Assembly: GCA_946413885.1 (NCBI GenBank)
Contig: CAMKMK010000085.1
Coordinates: 1-9,107, forward strand
From: an uncultured Prevotellaceae bacterium
Lineage (GTDB): Bacteria; Bacteroidota; Bacteroidia; Bacteroidales; Bacteroidaceae
DNA: 9,107 nt
Direction: 5' to 3'
In this document: positions 6,503 to 9,107 of the stretch, piece after piece
How the letters are laid out: each line of letters begins with the position of its first letter
Position numbering within the stretch: the stretch's first letter is position 1
The notes under the pieces: generated by a model
What the model was told of the DNA's origin: nothing
Seen by the model: the letters and a program-made list of their open reading frames with translations, nothing else
Databases searched by the model: none
Program-made: the position numbers and the translations under genes

Positions 6503-7033
6503 ATGAACAACGAAACACTTCTGAAGAATCTGAGAAACGTGCCAGACTTCCCTATTCCTGGAATTCAATTCAAGGACGTCAGCACCTTGTTTAAAAACCC
6601 CAAATGCCTGAAGATTATGGTGAACGAACTTTATGATCTCTACAAGGATAAGGGAATCACAAAAATCGTTGGAATCGAAAGCAGGGGATTCGTCGTTGGA
6701 TCAGCGCTGGCTTACAAGTTGAATGCTGGATTCGTGATGTGCAGAAAGCCAGGCAAACTGCCTTCAGACACGAAAAAGGAGAGCTACATGAAAGAATATG
6801 GGAAGGATACCATTGAGATTCATAGCGATGCAATCGATGAAAATGATGTCGTATTGCTTCACGATGACCTACTTGCAACGGGTGGAAGTATGAAGGCAGC
6901 TTACAATCTGGTAAAGAAATTCAATCCAAAGAATATCTACATCAATTTCATTATTGAGCTGACAGGCGAGGGATTGAATGGGCGTGCTGTATTTGATAAA
7001 GAGGTCGAAATGACAACCCTGCTGAAGATATAA
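6503..7033 (+). CDS. apt: Adenine phosphoribosyltransferase
   Basis: Apt salvages adenine in the cytoplasm: adenine plus PRPP gives AMP plus pyrophosphate. At 176 residues it is a typical bacterial Apt (E. coli 183). The family N-terminus is present (NVPDFPIPGIQFKDVSTLF, 12-30), followed by GIESRGFVVGSALAYKL (57-73), the flexible-loop region with RKPGKLPSDT (81-90) and SYMKEYGKDTIEIH (94-107), and the PRPP-binding motif LLHDDLLATGG (118-128) with acidic residues D121 and D122. The ATG at 6503 gives the expected family start; no clear Shine-Dalgarno precedes it. It follows mnmG by 48 bp (with the parS-like site between) and precedes uvrC by 141 bp, probably as part of one transcription unit. 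Nothing is truncated. Confidence 0.96.
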   Translation: MNNETLLKNLRNVPDFPIPGIQFKDVSTLFKNPKCLKIMVNELYDLYKDKGITKIVGIESRGFVVGSALAYKLNAGFVMCRKPGKLPSDTKKESYMKEYGKDTIEIHSDAIDENDVVLLHDDLLATGGSMKAAYNLVKKFNPKNIYINFIIELTGEGLNGRAVFDKEVEMTTLLKI

Positions 7034-7049
7034 AATGGCAGAAAAAAGA

Positions 7050-7125
7050 CAACGTGTTGAAATGGCAAACTCAACGTGTTGAGTTGAGGAAGTCAACGTG
7101 TTGTCTTCGAGGTTTCAACGTGTTG
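7050..7125 (+). repeat. 22-bp-phased array of four CAACGTGTTG elements
   Basis: Four identical copies of CAACGTGTTG start at 7050, 7072, 7094 and 7116, exactly 22 bp apart and in the same orientation, with unrelated 12-base spacers. Three of the four are preceded by T and two are followed by A, so the fuller consensus is TCAACGTGTTGA. It is the same element and pitch as the array at 288-385. The array occupies most of the 141-bp apt-uvrC gap. Flanks add pairing: copy 2 is the centre of an 18-base near-palindrome (7068-7085, 8-bp arms around GT), and AAGACAAC (7046-7053) at copy 1 complements GTTGTCTT (7100-7107) at copy 3. There is no U-tract, so it does not look like an ordinary terminator. 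Confidence 0.9.
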
Positions 7126-7174
7126 TGTTTCCAAGGCTCAAAATGGGCAAAAAAACAGGGTTCAGAATAAGGGA

Positions 7175-9013
7175 ATGGCTGACAAAAGTGAAAGAGAGAA
7201 AATCGACGAGAAACTACGTGGAATCGTCCTGAATCTTCCAGAAAAACCTGGTTGTTACCAGTATCTGGACGAAACGGGAACTATCATCTACGTGGGTAAG
7301 GCGAAGAATCTGAAGCGCAGAGTCTATTCCTATTTCAACAGGGAGCATCAGAATAGAAAAACTGCCATTCTGGTAAGCAAAATACGTGACATCAAATACG
7401 TCATCGTGAATACGGAAGAGGATGCTTTGTTGCTGGAAAACAACCTGATAAAACAATGGAATCCTCGCTACAATATCCTGCTTAAGGATGGAAAGACGTA
7501 TCCAAGCATTTGCATCACTAACGAATACCTGCCCAGAATCTTCCAAACAAGGAAGATAAACAAGAAATACGGCACTTATTTTGGTCCTTACAGCCACGTT
7601 CCCACGCTCTATGCGCTGCTGGATCTGATAAAAAAACTGTATCCCTTGAGAACTTGCCACGATTGCATCACAAAAGAAAGCATCCAGAAAGGTAAGCATA
7701 AGGAATGCCTGGAATATCATCTAAAGAACTGCAAAGCACCGTGTACAGGCCGTCAAAGTCGCGATGAATACGTAAAAAACATCGAAGAAGCCAAAGAAAT
7801 CCTGAAAGGAAACACAAGTTTCATTGAGAAGGAAATGATGGCAGAAATGATGAGATTGTCTGAGGAACTGAGGTTCGAAGAAGCAGAACTCATCAAGAGA
7901 AAGTACCTGTTATTGGAAAACTATCGCAGCAAAAGCGAGGTTGTCAGCAACACGCTGCACAACATTGATGTCTTCAACATAGAGGACAATGAGAAGGTCG
8001 CGTACATCAACTATCTGCATGTAACGAACGGCTGCATCAATCAGGCTTTCACCTTCGAGTACAACAAGAAGTTGGATGAGTCCCCTGAAGAACTTTTGGA
8101 ACTTGGAATTGGCGAAATGCGTGAGCGCTATCATAGTGAAAGTAAGGAAATTATCGTACCGTTCCCCGTGGAACTTTCTTTGGAGGGAGTTGTGTTCACG
8201 ATCCCTCAAAAGGGAGATAAGAAGAAGTTGCTGGAACTCTCGAAACTGAACGTTATGCAGTACAAGAAAGACCGCCTGAATCAAAGCGACAAGCTGAATC
8301 CAGAACAAAAACAGGTAAGGCTGATGAAGGAGTTGCAGGACGCGTTGAAACTGAATCGACTACCCATGCAGATCGAGTGTTTCGACAACTCGAATATCAG
8401 CGGAACGGATGCTGTGGCAGGATGCGTGGTGTTCAAGAAATGCAAGCCCAGCAAGCAAGATTACAGGAAATATAACATCAAGACTGTTGTTGGACCTGAT
8501 GACTATGCCAGCATGAAGGAGGTTGTAAGGCGTAGATATTCTCGCATGATTGAGGAAGGGACTCCCCTACCCGACTTGATCATTACGGACGGAGGAAAAG
8601 GACAAATGGAGGTCGTGAGGGAGGTTGTGGAGGACGAACTACATCTGGATATTCCCATCGCAGGTTTGGCAAAGAATGACAAGCACAGGACGAACGAACT
8701 TCTATTTGGTTTTCCTGCACAAGTAATTGGTCTTAAGACAGATAGTACTCTTTTCCGATTACTGACACAAATTCAGGATGAGGTTCACAGATATGCTATC
8801 TCCTTTCATCGCGACAAGAGAAGTAAACATCAGATTTCCAGCGAGTTGGACAATATCAAAGGTATTGGCCCCAAGACGAAAGAGATACTGCTGAAGAAAC
8901 TGCATAGCGTAAAACGGATTAAGGAGGCTGAAAGGACAGAACTGGAAGAGTTGATTGGACAGCAAAAAGCAGAAATAATCTACAATTTCTATCATTCTGA
9001 AGGGAAAGGATGA
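7175..9013 (+). CDS. uvrC: Excinuclease ABC subunit C (UvrC)
   Basis: UvrC makes the two incisions of nucleotide excision repair, 3' then 5' of a lesion marked by UvrA and UvrB. The 612-residue protein has the full family length (E. coli 610). An N-terminal GIY-YIG nuclease domain spans about 18-100 (GCYQYLDETGTIIYVGKAKN at 26-45). A cysteine set at C161 (LRTC), C178, C186 and C190 (KNCKAPC) matches the Fe-S cluster region. A UVR motif for UvrB contact lies near 215-250. The RNase H-like C-terminal nuclease has D404 (ECFDNSNISG), D442/D443 (PDDYASM), D472 (ITDGGKGQ) and H538 (DEVHRYAISFHR). Helix-hairpin-helix motifs follow at about 557-607 (IKGIGPKTKEILLKKL). The ATG at 7175 places the GIY-YIG domain at the usual distance; GGGA directly before it is too close to act as a normal Shine-Dalgarno. 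It follows apt after the second phased repeat array. Confidence 0.97.
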   Translation: MADKSEREKIDEKLRGIVLNLPEKPGCYQYLDETGTIIYVGKAKNLKRRVYSYFNREHQNRKTAILVSKIRDIKYVIVNTEEDALLLENNLIKQWNPRYNILLKDGKTYPSICITNEYLPRIFQTRKINKKYGTYFGPYSHVPTLYALLDLIKKLYPLRTCHDCITKESIQKGKHKECLEYHLKNCKAPCTGRQSRDEYVKNIEEAKEILKGNTSFIEKEMMAEMMRLSEELRFEEAELIKRKYLLLENYRSKSEVVSNTLHNIDVFNIEDNEKVAYINYLHVTNGCINQAFTFEYNKKLDESPEELLELGIGEMRERYHSESKEIIVPFPVELSLEGVVFTIPQKGDKKKLLELSKLNVMQYKKDRLNQSDKLNPEQKQVRLMKELQDALKLNRLPMQIECFDNSNISGTDAVAGCVVFKKCKPSKQDYRKYNIKTVVGPDDYASMKEVVRRRYSRMIEEGTPLPDLIITDGGKGQMEVVREVVEDELHLDIPIAGLAKNDKHRTNELLFGFPAQVIGLKTDSTLFRLLTQIQDEVHRYAISFHRDKRSKHQISSELDNIKGIGPKTKEILLKKLHSVKRIKEAERTELEELIGQQKAEIIYNFYHSEGKG

Positions 9014-9068
9014 CATGAAGATGCTGTATTGATAACAAAAATGAAAATACATTAATTTTCCACAAAAC

Positions 9069-9101
9069 TTTCACCTAGATAAAATAAATAATGTAACTTT
9101 G
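9069..9101 (+). promoter_or_regulatory. Candidate promoter for a gene beyond the right edge
   Basis: TAACTTTG (9094-9101) is a perfect Bacteroidota -7 box and is followed by CG, as is common. TTTC (9069-9072), 21 bases upstream, is one base from the -33 TTTG. The transcription start would fall at or just past the window edge. This argues that whatever follows uvrC has its own promoter. In 9014-9068 I see no gene and no convincing terminator, only an AT-rich 6-bp hairpin at 9043-9060. Confidence 0.6.
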
Positions 9102-9107
9102 CGAAAA

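Noticed and set aside
7050..7125. CRISPR array
   Set aside because: Repeats are 10-12 bp and spacers 10-12 bp, far below CRISPR sizes; there is no cas gene, and orientation flips occur in the sister array.
7214..7720. 168-codon open frame on the - strand inside uvrC
   Set aside because: It overlaps the conserved GIY-YIG and cysteine region of UvrC on the opposite strand and is a shadow.
9043..9060. GAAAAT/ATTTTC hairpin after uvrC as a terminator
   Set aside because: The stem is only 6 bp and almost all A-T, with no U-tract on the + strand.

Overview
The window looks like chromosomal DNA from a member of the Bacteroidota, most likely a Prevotella-type Bacteroidales. The clues are Bacteroidota-style promoters (a -7 box TAnnTTTG at three gene starts), mostly absent Shine-Dalgarno sequences, a three-subunit frdC-frdA-frdB fumarate reductase/succinate dehydrogenase of the single-cytochrome-b type, and the order mnmG-apt-uvrC. 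The genus is an inference; no rRNA or marker gene is present to settle it.

Layout. Positions 1-758 carry no recognisable gene. They hold a GC-rich edge segment, a striking array of five 10-bp elements spaced exactly 22 bp apart (288-385), and a strong intrinsic terminator (694-752) for the leftward operon. Positions 759-4400 are the leftward frdC-frdA-frdB operon. Positions 4401-4582 are a divergent promoter region with identical TAATTTTG -7 boxes on the two strands. Positions 4583-9013 are a rightward run of mnmG (tRNA wobble-uridine modification), apt (adenine salvage) and uvrC (nucleotide excision repair). A parS-like centromere site sits directly on the mnmG stop codon (6454-6469). A second 22-bp-phased array of four elements fills the apt-uvrC gap (7050-7125). 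Positions 9014-9107 end in a very good promoter aimed at a gene outside the window.

How the genes work together. The frd genes form one membrane enzyme. FrdA carries covalent FAD and the dicarboxylate site, FrdB carries three Fe-S clusters, and FrdC is the five-helix cytochrome b that exchanges electrons with menaquinone. In anaerobic Bacteroidales this complex normally runs as fumarate reductase and makes succinate. The rightward genes are unrelated housekeeping functions that probably share the mnmG promoter.

The least ordinary items are the two arrays of CAACGTGTTG elements at an exact 22-bp pitch (nine copies in two separate intergenic regions, the orientation flipping without loss of phase), the parS site, and a His/Cys-rich tail of about 47 residues on FrdC. 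All five large genes and apt look intact.
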